The notes under the pieces were generated by a model, which did no database searches, had not been told where the DNA came from, and saw only the letters and a program-made list of their open reading frames with translations. From an uncultured Ruminococcus sp. (lineage in GTDB: Bacteria > Bacillota_A > Clostridia > Oscillospirales > Ruminococcaceae), in assembly GCA_900315975.1 (NCBI GenBank), contig ONBA01000006.1:45263-109262 (forward strand): a stretch of 64,000 bases of DNA, read 5' to 3'. Every line of letters begins with the position of its first letter. Position 1 is the stretch's first letter. Positions 25,499 to 33,910 of this stretch are shown one piece after another. The position numbers were made by a program, and so were the translations under genes.

Positions 25499-26904
25499 TG
25501 GCTAAAAAAAGTATCACTAAGCGCTGGATAATCAATAACCTCGGCATTATCATACTTGCCCTGCTTGTTATTGAGATGGTCGTAATCTACGCTATTCAGA
25601 GCTACTACTACAACTCTGCGAAACAGTACCTCGTTTCAAAGCTGAATGCCGTGACGAGTGTTCTGAGTATTCATTCGCAGGACAGCTCCGCAAACTTTTC
25701 GGCGGAGATAAGAAACACGCTTGAAACCTTCAACGAGAAGGACAAAATAGAACTCATGGCTATCAACGCAAAGGGCAGAGTTGTTCTTACATCGTCGGGA
25801 TTTTCACCTGACGGCGATATGCTCATGCCCGATTACGAAAAGGCTATGGAAACAGGCGAAGGAAGCTGGATCGGCAGACTTCACGGCGGCGAGAAGGTAC
25901 TCGCGGTGTCGATGCCGATATCCTCCTTCAACAGCGAATACAGCTCCGTGCGAATGGTAACGTCGCTTACGGAGATAGACAACACTATAAAAGGCTACAT
26001 ACTGCTGGTAACGGTCGTATGCGGCTCTATCATACTCATAATAGTCGTGACCGGACTCTATTTCGCAGGCTCTATCGTCCGACCGATACGGCAGATAAGC
26101 GGTATCACGCGAAAGTTCGCAATGGGCGATTTCTCGGTACGTATCGCTAATAACAGCGACGACGAGATAGGAGAGCTGTGCACCGCAATAAATCACATGG
26201 CAGACGAGTTATCGTCTGCGGAAGCGATGAAGAATGAGTTCATTTCGTCGGTGTCGCATGAGCTGAGAACCCCCCTTACCGCTATAAAAGGATGGGCGGA
26301 GACTCTCATGGTCGATGGCGGAGAAAATCCCGATACAATGAAAAAAGGTGTCGGAGTTATCGTCAACGAGACTGAGCGTCTGTCGCAGATGGTAGAGGAA
26401 CTCCTCGACTTCTCGCGTATGCAGAACGGTCACTTCACCTTGCAGAATGCAAATATGGATATCCTTGCCGAACTCGGCGACGCAGTGCTGATTTACAGTG
26501 ACAAGGCTCGCCGTGAGCAGATAAAGATAATCTACGACGAACCGGAAATGCTTCCGTTCGTTTACGGCGATAAGAACCGCATTCGTCAGGTTTTCATCAA
26601 TATCATCGACAATGCTGTGAAGTACTCTTCTCCCGGCGATACTGTCACGATAAAAGCCTGCGAGAAGGAAAACAGCGTTATCGTTTCCGTAACTGATACC
26701 GGATGCGGAATCAAGAGTTCCGACCTCGCAAAGGTAAAGACAAAGTTCTATAAGGCGAACCATACACGCCGCGGTTCGGGAATCGGTCTCGCGGTCGCAG
26801 ATGAGATAATAGCCATGCACGGTGGTACTATGGACATTTCAAGTCCGGGTGAAGGCATGGGTACTACAGTAGAGATATCTCTTCCGGCAAAAACAAATAA
26901 CTGA
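25498..26904 (+). CDS. Sensor histidine kinase
   Basis: A 468-residue membrane kinase: TM1 about 12-32, extracytoplasmic sensor about 33-160, TM2 about 163-187, HAMP about 188-240 (VRPIRQISGITRKFAMGDF), phospho-acceptor His in SVSHELRTPLTAIKGW (about residue 254) and the HATPase domain with N box (NIIDNAVKYSS), G1 (VTDTGCGI) and G2 (GSGIGLAVA). The layout is of the PhoR/ResE type, but the sensor domain gives no ligand. It is translationally coupled to the response regulator by a TAATG overlap. Confidence 0.93.
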   Translation: MAKKSITKRWIINNLGIIILALLVIEMVVIYAIQSYYYNSAKQYLVSKLNAVTSVLSIHSQDSSANFSAEIRNTLETFNEKDKIELMAINAKGRVVLTSSGFSPDGDMLMPDYEKAMETGEGSWIGRLHGGEKVLAVSMPISSFNSEYSSVRMVTSLTEIDNTIKGYILLVTVVCGSIILIIVVTGLYFAGSIVRPIRQISGITRKFAMGDFSVRIANNSDDEIGELCTAINHMADELSSAEAMKNEFISSVSHELRTPLTAIKGWAETLMVDGGENPDTMKKGVGVIVNETERLSQMVEELLDFSRMQNGHFTLQNANMDILAELGDAVLIYSDKARREQIKIIYDEPEMLPFVYGDKNRIRQVFINIIDNAVKYSSPGDTVTIKACEKENSVIVSVTDTGCGIKSSDLAKVKTKFYKANHTRRGSGIGLAVADEIIAMHGGTMDISSPGEGMGTTVEISLPAKTNN

Positions 26905-26920
26905 GAATCGAGAATGATAT

Positions 26921-27865
26921 ATGGGAAAGAATCAATCAGGGGAAAAGTTCAAGTCTAAGATAGGCGGTCAGGCGCTTATTGAGGGAATCATGATGCTTGG
27001 TCCGAATAATGGCGCGATGGCGTGCAGACTTCCCGACGGTACTATCGACCTTGAAACTTGGGACGAGAATAACGGAAAGAATGCACCGTGGTACAGAAAA
27101 GTTCCCCTTGTGAGAGGATGCTTCAACTTTGTTACATCGCTCATAAAAGGCTACAAATACACGATGAAGTCCGCTGAAAAGCAGATGCCGGAGGACGAGG
27201 AAGAGTCCGGAGAAGGCAAGACTGACGAGAAAAGCTCAGGCGGATTCTTCGACCTCATGATGACGATAGGCTCAGTACTGGGAGTTGTTCTCGCAGTAGG
27301 ACTTTTCGTCTTTCTGCCGAAGCTTCTCATCGGCTTTATCCCCCGCATCGAGGACTACGGCATACTCCGTTCGGTACTCGAAGGAATTGTCAAGATAGCG
27401 ATTTTTGTCAGCTACATGGCTCTCGTGAGCCTTATGAAGGATATAAAGCGCCAGTATATGTATCACGGCGCTGAGCACAAAACTATTGCCTGCCACGAGG
27501 CGGAGCTTCCGCTCACTATCGAAAACGTCCGCAAGCAGACACGCTTCCATAAGCGCTGCGGTACGAGCTTTATATTCATAGTGCTGCTGGTGGGAATATT
27601 TGTAATGTGCTTTGTCCCGAAGGGACTTTTATGGTGGCAGCGTTCACTGATAAGTCTTGCGGCACTTCCGTTTGTTGTCGGTATATCCTATGAGTTCATA
27701 AGACTCGCAGGCAACCACGATAATATATTCACAAAGATACTTTCAGCTCCCGGACTCGCTATGCAGCGCATAACTACACGCGAGCCCGATGACAGCATGA
27801 TAGAAATAGCTATCGCGGCTATGACTCCGTGCATTCCCGAGGACAGGACTGAGGATAAATGGTAA
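26921..27865 (+). CDS. DUF1385 (YqhQ) family membrane protein
   Basis: A 314-residue membrane protein starting with the family motif IGGQALIEGIMMLGPN. Three or more hydrophobic segments follow (about 110-135, 150-172, 210-232), along with the conserved YHGAEHKTIACHEA near residue 180 and RFHKRCGTSF. The function is unknown. In Firmicutes the gene is typically beside prmC, and here the two overlap by 7 bases, at the head of a run ending in a DtxR-like gene. Confidence 0.85.
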   Translation: MGKNQSGEKFKSKIGGQALIEGIMMLGPNNGAMACRLPDGTIDLETWDENNGKNAPWYRKVPLVRGCFNFVTSLIKGYKYTMKSAEKQMPEDEEESGEGKTDEKSSGGFFDLMMTIGSVLGVVLAVGLFVFLPKLLIGFIPRIEDYGILRSVLEGIVKIAIFVSYMALVSLMKDIKRQYMYHGAEHKTIACHEAELPLTIENVRKQTRFHKRCGTSFIFIVLLVGIFVMCFVPKGLLWWQRSLISLAALPFVVGISYEFIRLAGNHDNIFTKILSAPGLAMQRITTREPDDSMIEIAIAAMTPCIPEDRTEDKW

Positions 27866-28722
27866 GCATTGGCGAATTTTATAAGGAGTGTTCCGCTCAG
27901 CTTGAAAAAGCCGGTATAGCGGACGCTGAATTCGATACACTCTGCATTTTTCAGGACTGTCTCGGCGATAAGAATCCGCTCTTCCGACCGCTTGAAGCAG
28001 TCCGCGAGGATACCGAAAAAAGTATCCGTGAAATGGTCAGACGCCGCATAAGCGGCGAGCCGCTTCAGTACATACTCGGTGAGTGGGAATTCTGGGGATA
28101 TCCGTTCAAAGTCGGGGAAGGAGTTCTCATACCGCGCCCCGATACGGAAACTCTCATTGACGATGTCATAAGGCTGTGCCGCGGATACAAACTCAGTGCC
28201 CCGAAAATCGCTGACCTTTGTTCCGGCAGCGGCTGTATTGCAGTAACGCTGAAAAAGGAACTGCCTGCCGCAGAAGTGACTGCGGTCGAGCTGTCGCCGA
28301 AGGCACTCGGTTACCTCAGACAGAATATAAGGCTTAATGAAGCCGATGTAAACGTGGTCGAGGGAGATGTTCTTGACGTGAAACTCACTGAAAAGCTCGG
28401 AACTTTCGACATTATCGTAAGCAATCCGCCGTACCTCACGGCTGAGGAAATGACGGAGCTGCAAACAGAAGTGCGCCGCGAACCGGAAATGGCACTCGCA
28501 GGCGGAAACGATGGTCTCGACTTTTACCGTGCACTTACTCCGCTATGGAAAAAATCTCTCAGAAGCGGCGGCTGGCTGTGCTATGAATTCGGTATGGGTC
28601 AGCACGAGAAAATAGAAAATATACTTGCCGGAAACGGCTTTGAAAATATTAACTTTTCACGCGACCTCGGCGGTATTATCCGCACGGTCTGCGCTCAGAA
28701 ACAGGAGGAAAACAATGGCTAA
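27859..28722 (+). CDS. prmC: Peptide chain release factor N5-glutamine methyltransferase
   Basis: PrmC methylates the GGQ glutamine of RF1 and RF2. The 287-residue protein has an N-terminal helical domain, the SAM motif [12 protein letters not shown] (about residue 117) and the catalytic [11 protein letters not shown] near residue 190, all standard. It overlaps the DUF1385 gene by 7 bases and recA by 8, so the three are probably co-translated. Confidence 0.93.
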   Translation: MVSIGEFYKECSAQLEKAGIADAEFDTLCIFQDCLGDKNPLFRPLEAVREDTEKSIREMVRRRISGEPLQYILGEWEFWGYPFKVGEGVLIPRPDTETLIDDVIRLCRGYKLSAPKIADLCSGSGCIAVTLKKELPAAEVTAVELSPKALGYLRQNIRLNEADVNVVEGDVLDVKLTEKLGTFDIIVSNPPYLTAEEMTELQTEVRREPEMALAGGNDGLDFYRALTPLWKKSLRSGGWLCYEFGMGQHEKIENILAGNGFENINFSRDLGGIIRTVCAQKQEENNG

Positions 28723-29911
28723 AAAGGAACTTGCAAAAAAAGCCGCTGTCGTAAAAGTTACGACTAAGGAAGACAAGAAAACTGCCCTCGACGGTGCTAT
28801 CAAGCAGATAGAAAAGAAGTACGGAGCAGGTGCTGTTATGCGCCTCGGACAGACGCAGACACTCAATGTTGACGCTGTGCCGACCGGCTCTATGACACTT
28901 GATATGGCGCTCGGTATAGGCGGTGTTCCTAAGGGAAGAATCGTCGAGATATACGGACCCGAAAGCTCAGGTAAAACTACTGTTGCGCTCTCTGTTATTG
29001 CTCAGGCTCAGAAAGCCGGCGGCGAAGCTGCTTTCATCGACGTTGAGCACGCTCTCGACCCTGTGTACGCTCAGGCTCTCGGAGTTAAGATAGATGACCT
29101 CCTCGTTTCACAGCCTGACAGCGGTGAGCAGGCACTCGAAATCGCGGAAGCTCTTATCCGTTCCGGTGCTATCGACGTTATAGTCCTCGACTCTATCGCT
29201 GCTATGACTACCCGTGCTGAAATCGACGGCGAAATGGGTGACCTCCACGTAGGTCAGCTTGCGAGACTTATGTCGCAGGCCATGAGAAAGCTCACTGCGG
29301 CTATATCAAAGTCAAACTGCGTTGCTATCTTCATAAATCAGATACGTGAAAAAATAGGTGTTATGTACGGCAACCCCGAAACTACTCCCGGCGGACGCGC
29401 TCTCAAGTTCTATTCATCGGTACGTATCGAGGTAAGAAAGGGCGAGGTCATCAAGGACGGAAGTCAGATAATCGGTGCACGTACAAAATGCAAGGTCGTA
29501 AAGAACAAGGTAGCTCCGCCATTCAAGGAAGCGGAGTTCGACATGATGTACGGAACGGGTATATCCCGTACAGGTGAGGTCCTCGATATCGCAACAGACC
29601 TCGATATCATCAAAAAGGGCGGTTCGTGGTTCAGCTATAAGGACCAGAAACTCGGTCAGGGACGCGATAACGTCAAGGAGATCCTTGCAGGCGACCCCGA
29701 ACTCATGAAGGAGATAGAGGAGCAGATACTCGCACGCAAGGACGAGATAATGGAGTCAGCTTCGTCTAAAAAGGCTGACAAGAAGAGCAAGGCTGCCGAT
29801 GCTGCTGCTGAAGCTGTTTCCGGCGGAGAGAGTGCCGCACCTTCTGACAACAGCGATATCCTCGCAAATATCGACGAGGACTTTGAGGAGTTCACTCCTG
29901 CTGAAGAGTAA
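28715..29911 (+). CDS. recA: Recombinase RecA
   Basis: Homologous recombination and SOS co-protease, 398 residues. It shows Walker [10 protein letters not shown], the Walker B region [11 protein letters not shown]1/L2 loops (GEMGDLHVG and [14 protein letters not shown]) and an acidic Ala/Ser/Glu-rich C-tail from about residue 350, longer than in many RecAs. The N-terminal extension ([15 protein letters not shown]) is Lys-rich. The ATG at 28715 follows CAGGAGG and overlaps the prmC 3' end. No SOS box is evident directly upstream, as the gene is embedded in an operon. Confidence 0.97.
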   Translation: MAKKELAKKAAVVKVTTKEDKKTALDGAIKQIEKKYGAGAVMRLGQTQTLNVDAVPTGSMTLDMALGIGGVPKGRIVEIYGPESSGKTTVALSVIAQAQKAGGEAAFIDVEHALDPVYAQALGVKIDDLLVSQPDSGEQALEIAEALIRSGAIDVIVLDSIAAMTTRAEIDGEMGDLHVGQLARLMSQAMRKLTAAISKSNCVAIFINQIREKIGVMYGNPETTPGGRALKFYSSVRIEVRKGEVIKDGSQIIGARTKCKVVKNKVAPPFKEAEFDMMYGTGISRTGEVLDIATDLDIIKKGGSWFSYKDQKLGQGRDNVKEILAGDPELMKEIEEQILARKDEIMESASSKKADKKSKAADAAAEAVSGGESAAPSDNSDILANIDEDFEEFTPAEE

Positions 29912-30546
29912 TGGAGATAACCTCGCTTAAAAAGTACAAGGGCACGACCTATGAGGTCGAGCTTGACTATGAGCGAAAGCTGTATCTGCACATTGATATC
30001 ATCGCGGACTACGGTCTGCGGAGCGGTATGCAGCTTGAACGCGATGAGCTGAAAAAGATAATCTACGCCTCAAACTTCCGGCGGGCATATCAGTATGCGC
30101 TGTATTGTCTCGATTACCGCGATTATTCGGCGGAAGATATCTATCAGAAGCTCGTAAAGACTTATAAAAACGAATCACTCTGCCTTGAAGTTGTGAAAAA
30201 GCTTGCAAGGGCAGGGATAATCGACGACAGTCGCTATGCCGAAAAATTAGCGCGTAAGCTTGTCGAGACACGAAAATACGGTTTCAGACGTGCTAAAAGA
30301 GAACTGCTCATGAAGGGTCTGAGCGACAATGTCGCGGAGGAAGCTCTTGAACAGTACAGGTCTGCATTCGGCGAAAATCTCGCAGAGCTGCTCAGGACTA
30401 AGCATTACCGCTTACTCTCAGACAGCAGCGACAGAAAATCTATAGAAAAAGTCAAAAGCGCTCTTGTCCGCTATGGATATGGCTTTGATGAGATAAATCA
30501 GGCTGTGAAGGAATACTTCGAGAACGCTGATAATGCGGAGGAATGA
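29911..30546 (+). CDS. recX: Regulatory protein RecX
   Basis: RecX inhibits RecA filament extension. The 211-residue protein is made of three-helix repeats with family features such as YALYCLDYRDYSAEDIYQKL, IIDDSRYAEKLARKLVE and KYGFRRAKRELLMKGL. It starts at an ATG overlapping the recA stop by one base, the usual recA-recX arrangement. Confidence 0.88.
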   Translation: MEITSLKKYKGTTYEVELDYERKLYLHIDIIADYGLRSGMQLERDELKKIIYASNFRRAYQYALYCLDYRDYSAEDIYQKLVKTYKNESLCLEVVKKLARAGIIDDSRYAEKLARKLVETRKYGFRRAKRELLMKGLSDNVAEEALEQYRSAFGENLAELLRTKHYRLLSDSSDRKSIEKVKSALVRYGYGFDEINQAVKEYFENADNAEE

Positions 30547-30548
30547 CA

Positions 30549-31880
30549 ATGCCTATCAAGGTTGGAATGGTATCTCTCGGCTGCTCGAAAAATCTTGTGG
30601 ATTCCGAGAGAATGCTGTATAAGCTGCGTAAAAGTGGATTTGAACTTGTTACCGAGCCCGGACTTGCTGACGTTGCGGTAGTTAATACCTGCGGATTTAT
30701 ACAGTCGGCAAAGGAAGAAGCTATCGAAACTATCCTCGAACTTGCAAAGCTCAAGGAGGACGGTACTCTCAGGAAAATAGTCATTACAGGCTGCCTCGTT
30801 GAGAGATACAAGGACGAGATTTCGGAGCAGTTTCCGGAGGCTGACGCAGTTATCGGCATCGGCGATACAAAGGATATCGTTGATGTACTCAATGAAGTGA
30901 TGAAGGACGAGCGTGTCCTCAGATTCTCGCCTAAGCTCGATGCGGAGCTTTCGGGCGGAAGAATAATATCAACACTGCCGTTCTTTTCATACCTTAAAGT
31001 AGCTGAAGGCTGCTCTAACTGCTGCACCTACTGCGCTATACCGCAGATACGCGGAAAGTTCCGCAGTGTGCCGATGGAGGACGTCCTGAAGGAAGCAAAC
31101 TGGCTTGCGGATAACGGCGTTACCGAGCTTATAGTCATCGCACAGGATACCTCACGCTACGGCGAGGACCTTTACGGTGAATCTAAACTGCCGGAGCTGC
31201 TGCGTGAGCTGTGCAGGATAGAAAAGCTCAGGTGGATACGTACCCTTTACTGCTACCCTGAGCGCATAACCGATGAACTTCTCGATACTATCGCAAGTGA
31301 GCCAAAACTTGTGAAATACCTTGAGATACCTATTCAGCACTGCAACGGAGATATACTCAGCCGCATGAACCGTTGGGGCGACACCGGTAAGCTTGAAGCA
31401 CTTTTCAGCCATATCCGCGAAAAAATACCGGGAGTTATCCTTCGTACTACGCTCATTACCGGATTCCCCGGCGAAACTGAGGAGCAGTTCAATGAACTGG
31501 CTGAATTCGTTCAGCGTGTCCGCTTCGACAGACTCGGCTGCTTTGCTTATTCGCGTGAAGACGGCACGAAGTCTTACGACTTCCCCGACCAGATAGACCC
31601 CGAAACTGCCGCTCACCGCGCTGATATAATCATGGAGCAGCAGATGCTTGTAAGTGCTGAAAACAACGAAAAACAGCTCGATAAGGAGTTCATGGCAGTA
31701 GTTGAAGGCTTTGACCGATTCGGCGAATGCTGGTTCGGAAGAACTGAAAGCGATGCTCCCGATATCGACGGCAAGGTGTTCTTCACCTCTGAAAAGCCGC
31801 TCACAGTCGGTGAGTATGTAAAAATACGCGTGACCGATACACTCGATTACGACCTGATAGGAGAGGTGATAGCAGAATGA
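30549..31880 (+). CDS. rimO: Ribosomal protein S12 methylthiotransferase
   Basis: RimO adds a methylthio group to an aspartate of ribosomal protein S12 using radical SAM chemistry. The 443-residue protein has the N-terminal UPF0004 domain (VSLGCSKNLVDSE, VNTCGFIQSAKEE, TGCL), the radical-SAM cysteines in CCTYCAIPQIRG (about residue 160) and a C-terminal TRAM domain. An ATG at 30543 overlaps the recX stop, but GGAGG is 8 bases before the ATG at 30549, so that start is preferred. Confidence 0.93.
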   Translation: MPIKVGMVSLGCSKNLVDSERMLYKLRKSGFELVTEPGLADVAVVNTCGFIQSAKEEAIETILELAKLKEDGTLRKIVITGCLVERYKDEISEQFPEADAVIGIGDTKDIVDVLNEVMKDERVLRFSPKLDAELSGGRIISTLPFFSYLKVAEGCSNCCTYCAIPQIRGKFRSVPMEDVLKEANWLADNGVTELIVIAQDTSRYGEDLYGESKLPELLRELCRIEKLRWIRTLYCYPERITDELLDTIASEPKLVKYLEIPIQHCNGDILSRMNRWGDTGKLEALFSHIREKIPGVILRTTLITGFPGETEEQFNELAEFVQRVRFDRLGCFAYSREDGTKSYDFPDQIDPETAAHRADIIMEQQMLVSAENNEKQLDKEFMAVVEGFDRFGECWFGRTESDAPDIDGKVFFTSEKPLTVGEYVKIRVTDTLDYDLIGEVIAE

Positions 31881-32461
31881 ATCTGCCTAATAAGCTGACG
31901 CTTTTGAGAGTGTTCCTGATACCGTTCTTCCTGCTTTGTATGTACTGGAAGTTCCCTTGCCATTACCTTGCGGCACTGGTCATATTCAGCGCAGCTTCCA
32001 TTACTGATGCCCTTGACGGCAAAATAGCAAGAAGCCGTAATCTTGTAACAAATTTCGGAAAATTCCTTGACCCGCTCGCTGATAAGGTGCTCGTCCTTGC
32101 GGCACTTGCGGTATTCGTTGAAATACCGGATATAAAAGTTGGAGCGATACCGCTCATTATAATCAGTGCAAGAGAATTCATGGTATCGGGTCTGAGACTT
32201 CTCGCCGCAAACAGTGGAATAGTTGTTGCTGCCGGAATGTGGGGCAAGCTGAAAACTGCATTCACTATGGTCGCAATAATAACTGCACTTGTATGGCTTA
32301 GTGCCTGCAACGACTTCGGTTTCAGCTTCCCTGCTGTATTCTGCGGCATTGTAAACGACTGGCTGATACCGGTGCTTATATGGATATCTACCGTTCTCAC
32401 GATAATTTCAGGCGTTATCTATCTCAAAGGCTACTGGAATCTCATTGATACCGATAAGTAA
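31877..32461 (+). CDS. pgsA: CDP-diacylglycerol-glycerol-3-phosphate 3-phosphatidyltransferase
   Basis: PgsA makes phosphatidylglycerophosphate, the committed step to phosphatidylglycerol. The 194-residue membrane protein carries the CDP-alcohol phosphotransferase signature DALDGKIARSRN followed by GKFLDPLADK (residues about 39-65) and four or five helices. The ATG overlaps the rimO stop by 4 bases (ATGA). Confidence 0.93.
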   Translation: MNLPNKLTLLRVFLIPFFLLCMYWKFPCHYLAALVIFSAASITDALDGKIARSRNLVTNFGKFLDPLADKVLVLAALAVFVEIPDIKVGAIPLIIISAREFMVSGLRLLAANSGIVVAAGMWGKLKTAFTMVAIITALVWLSACNDFGFSFPAVFCGIVNDWLIPVLIWISTVLTIISGVIYLKGYWNLIDTDK

Positions 32462-32473
32462 AGGAGCATTTTT

Positions 32474-32866
32474 ATGAAACTCTGCGCCGGACAGATAAGA
32501 TATCTTATAGCTATAAAAGAACTTTCGGAAAGCAGCAAGGAGATAAAAAGCGTGAGCATTGCGCGTCACCTCGGTGTATCGCGACCGAGCGTTAGCAAAA
32601 TGCTGAGATGCCTTGCTGATTCAGGACTTGTCTACGAGGACTACAGCAGCGGTGTTATACTCACCCCCGAAGGCAAGGACGTTGTAGGAGAGCTTTTTTC
32701 AGGCTTTGATGAGGTCTATCTGTTCTTTCACAAATTTCTGAAGCTTCCGCGTGAGGAGGCACATGAGCAGGCGCTGCTGTTCGTGACCGATTTTCCGCAG
32801 GATACCTGTAATCGTCTCAAACGTATCGTGAGACGCACGTTAAAACAAAAACTGCCGGAACGTTAA
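32474..32866 (+). CDS. DtxR/MntR-like metal-dependent regulator, short form
   Basis: A 130-residue regulator with an N-terminal winged helix (IRYLIAIKELSE and VSIARHLGVSRPSVSKML) and a short dimerisation domain containing HKFLKLPREEAHEQA, which aligns with the MntR/DtxR metal-site helix. The following His-containing motif (H-x-I/M-S) seen in MntR is replaced by LLFVTDFP, so one metal ligand appears missing, and the SH3-like third domain is absent. GGAGC lies before ATG. It is the last gene of the DUF1385-pgsA run. Metal response is uncertain. Confidence 0.75.
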   Translation: MKLCAGQIRYLIAIKELSESSKEIKSVSIARHLGVSRPSVSKMLRCLADSGLVYEDYSSGVILTPEGKDVVGELFSGFDEVYLFFHKFLKLPREEAHEQALLFVTDFPQDTCNRLKRIVRRTLKQKLPER

Positions 32867-32885
32867 ACTCCGGCAATTTTTATGT
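32853..32885 (+). terminator. Terminator of the prmC-recA-pgsA run
   Basis: TGCCGGA (32853-32859) and TCCGGCA (32869-32875) form a stem followed by ATTTTTA. The stem starts inside the last codons of the DtxR-like gene. Confidence 0.8.
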
Positions 32886-32915
32886 CAATAGTGTAGCTGT
32901 GAAAGACGGATACGC

Positions 32916-32944
32916 TTGACAAATCAGTGTATATGAATTAAAAT
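32916..32944 (+). promoter_or_regulatory. Promoter of the 33.1-kb lipoprotein gene
   Basis: TTGACA (32916-32921), 17-base spacer, TAAAAT (32939-32944). It gives a leader of about 155 bases. Confidence 0.7.
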
Positions 32945-33008
32945 GATATATATTATAGTCAACGTCAAAATGAATTTGATATTGGCTATAATATGGATTT
33001 AAAGTGCC

Positions 33009-33090
33009 TTGCAGATACGCAAATCGAAGATTTGCTCCCTGCAATCGGTAAATAGCAAACTCCAAAAGTTTTTGCCGTTTGCTATAATAT
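33009..33090 (+). promoter_or_regulatory. Structured leader of the 33.1-kb lipoprotein gene
   Basis: A nested stem, TTGCAG/CTGCAA outside (33009-33044) and GCAAATC/GATTTGC inside with a GAA loop, is followed by AGCAAAC/GTTTGCT at about 33055-33083. TATAATATG occurs both at about 32988 and 33084, suggesting a second possible promoter. No known riboswitch recognised. Confidence 0.35.
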
Positions 33091-33108
33091 GAAAAAAAGG
33101 TGGATAAT

Positions 33109-33840
33109 ATGAAAAAGATAATTGCCGGAATCGCGGCATCTGCTATGCTTATAAGCGCATTTACATCATGCGGCAGCAAGGATAAGTCCGAGCCTGACCA
33201 TGTCGAAGTTACTGAGCCTGCTTCTGTAGGTGAGGCAGCTGTAGACCTTGAAGGTGTTCAGCTTGAAGACAACATTGCTGCTGCTTCCGGAGATGCATTT
33301 ATTTCAATTATTGATAAGCAGAACTGGATAAAATACTTTGGTGAACAGTGGAACGAAAAGGAAGATAAGAATCAGCTTGCCTTCAATGCCGGAGTTGCCC
33401 ATATTACCGGAAACGGAGACTATACCGTAAGTGTTACAGCAGATACAAACGGTTTCAGATTTGCAACAACGAGTGACACCGATGACCAGTATACTCCTAT
33501 GGGAATCAAGCTTATGGCGGTTTCGATAAAAGACGGCGAAACTCAGCTCCCTGGAGCAGTTATAACAGTCAATGCGATAAGAGTTGACGGCAGGGATATC
33601 GGACTGAAAGCAAAGGCTTACACTTCAACCGACGACGGTGTTGAAACAAGAGCAATGCTCTTTAATTCATGGAAGTCTGAACCGCCTGTGGACTCGCGTA
33701 CAGCGGAGGGACCGCTTTATAATGGTACAGAGCCGAATGAGCTGTTTGCACAGTACAGCGCAAATGTGGTCGATGAAAATGAATTCAATGAGTGGACAAC
33801 TATAGAAGTTGATTTCACAGTTTCCGGACTTGCCGGATAA
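33109..33840 (+). CDS. Lipoprotein of unknown function
   Basis: A 243-residue lipoprotein: signal peptide with lipobox FTSC (cysteine about residue 23), a charged linker and a beta-rich domain containing GNGDYTVSVTADTNGFRF and ITVNAIRVDGRDIG, which look like a jelly-roll or carbohydrate-binding fold. I do not recognise the family. ATG at 33109 is chosen because the signal peptide begins there; a GTG 9 bases upstream is in frame. It has its own promoter and a bidirectional terminator. Confidence 0.6.
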   Translation: MKKIIAGIAASAMLISAFTSCGSKDKSEPDHVEVTEPASVGEAAVDLEGVQLEDNIAAASGDAFISIIDKQNWIKYFGEQWNEKEDKNQLAFNAGVAHITGNGDYTVSVTADTNGFRFATTSDTDDQYTPMGIKLMAVSIKDGETQLPGAVITVNAIRVDGRDIGLKAKAYTSTDDGVETRAMLFNSWKSEPPVDSRTAEGPLYNGTEPNELFAQYSANVVDENEFNEWTTIEVDFTVSGLAG

Positions 33841-33869
33841 ACCGGTTTAGCCGTACTTTTCCTACAAGC

Positions 33870-33910
33870 AAAAAGCTCCGTTTCCCTTTAAAGAAAACGG
33901 AGCTTTTTTT
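33870..33910. terminator. Bidirectional terminator
   Basis: AAAAGCTCCGTTT (33871-33883) pairs perfectly with AAACGGAGCTTTT (33895-33907). It serves the lipoprotein gene and the converging YidC-fusion gene. Confidence 0.88.
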
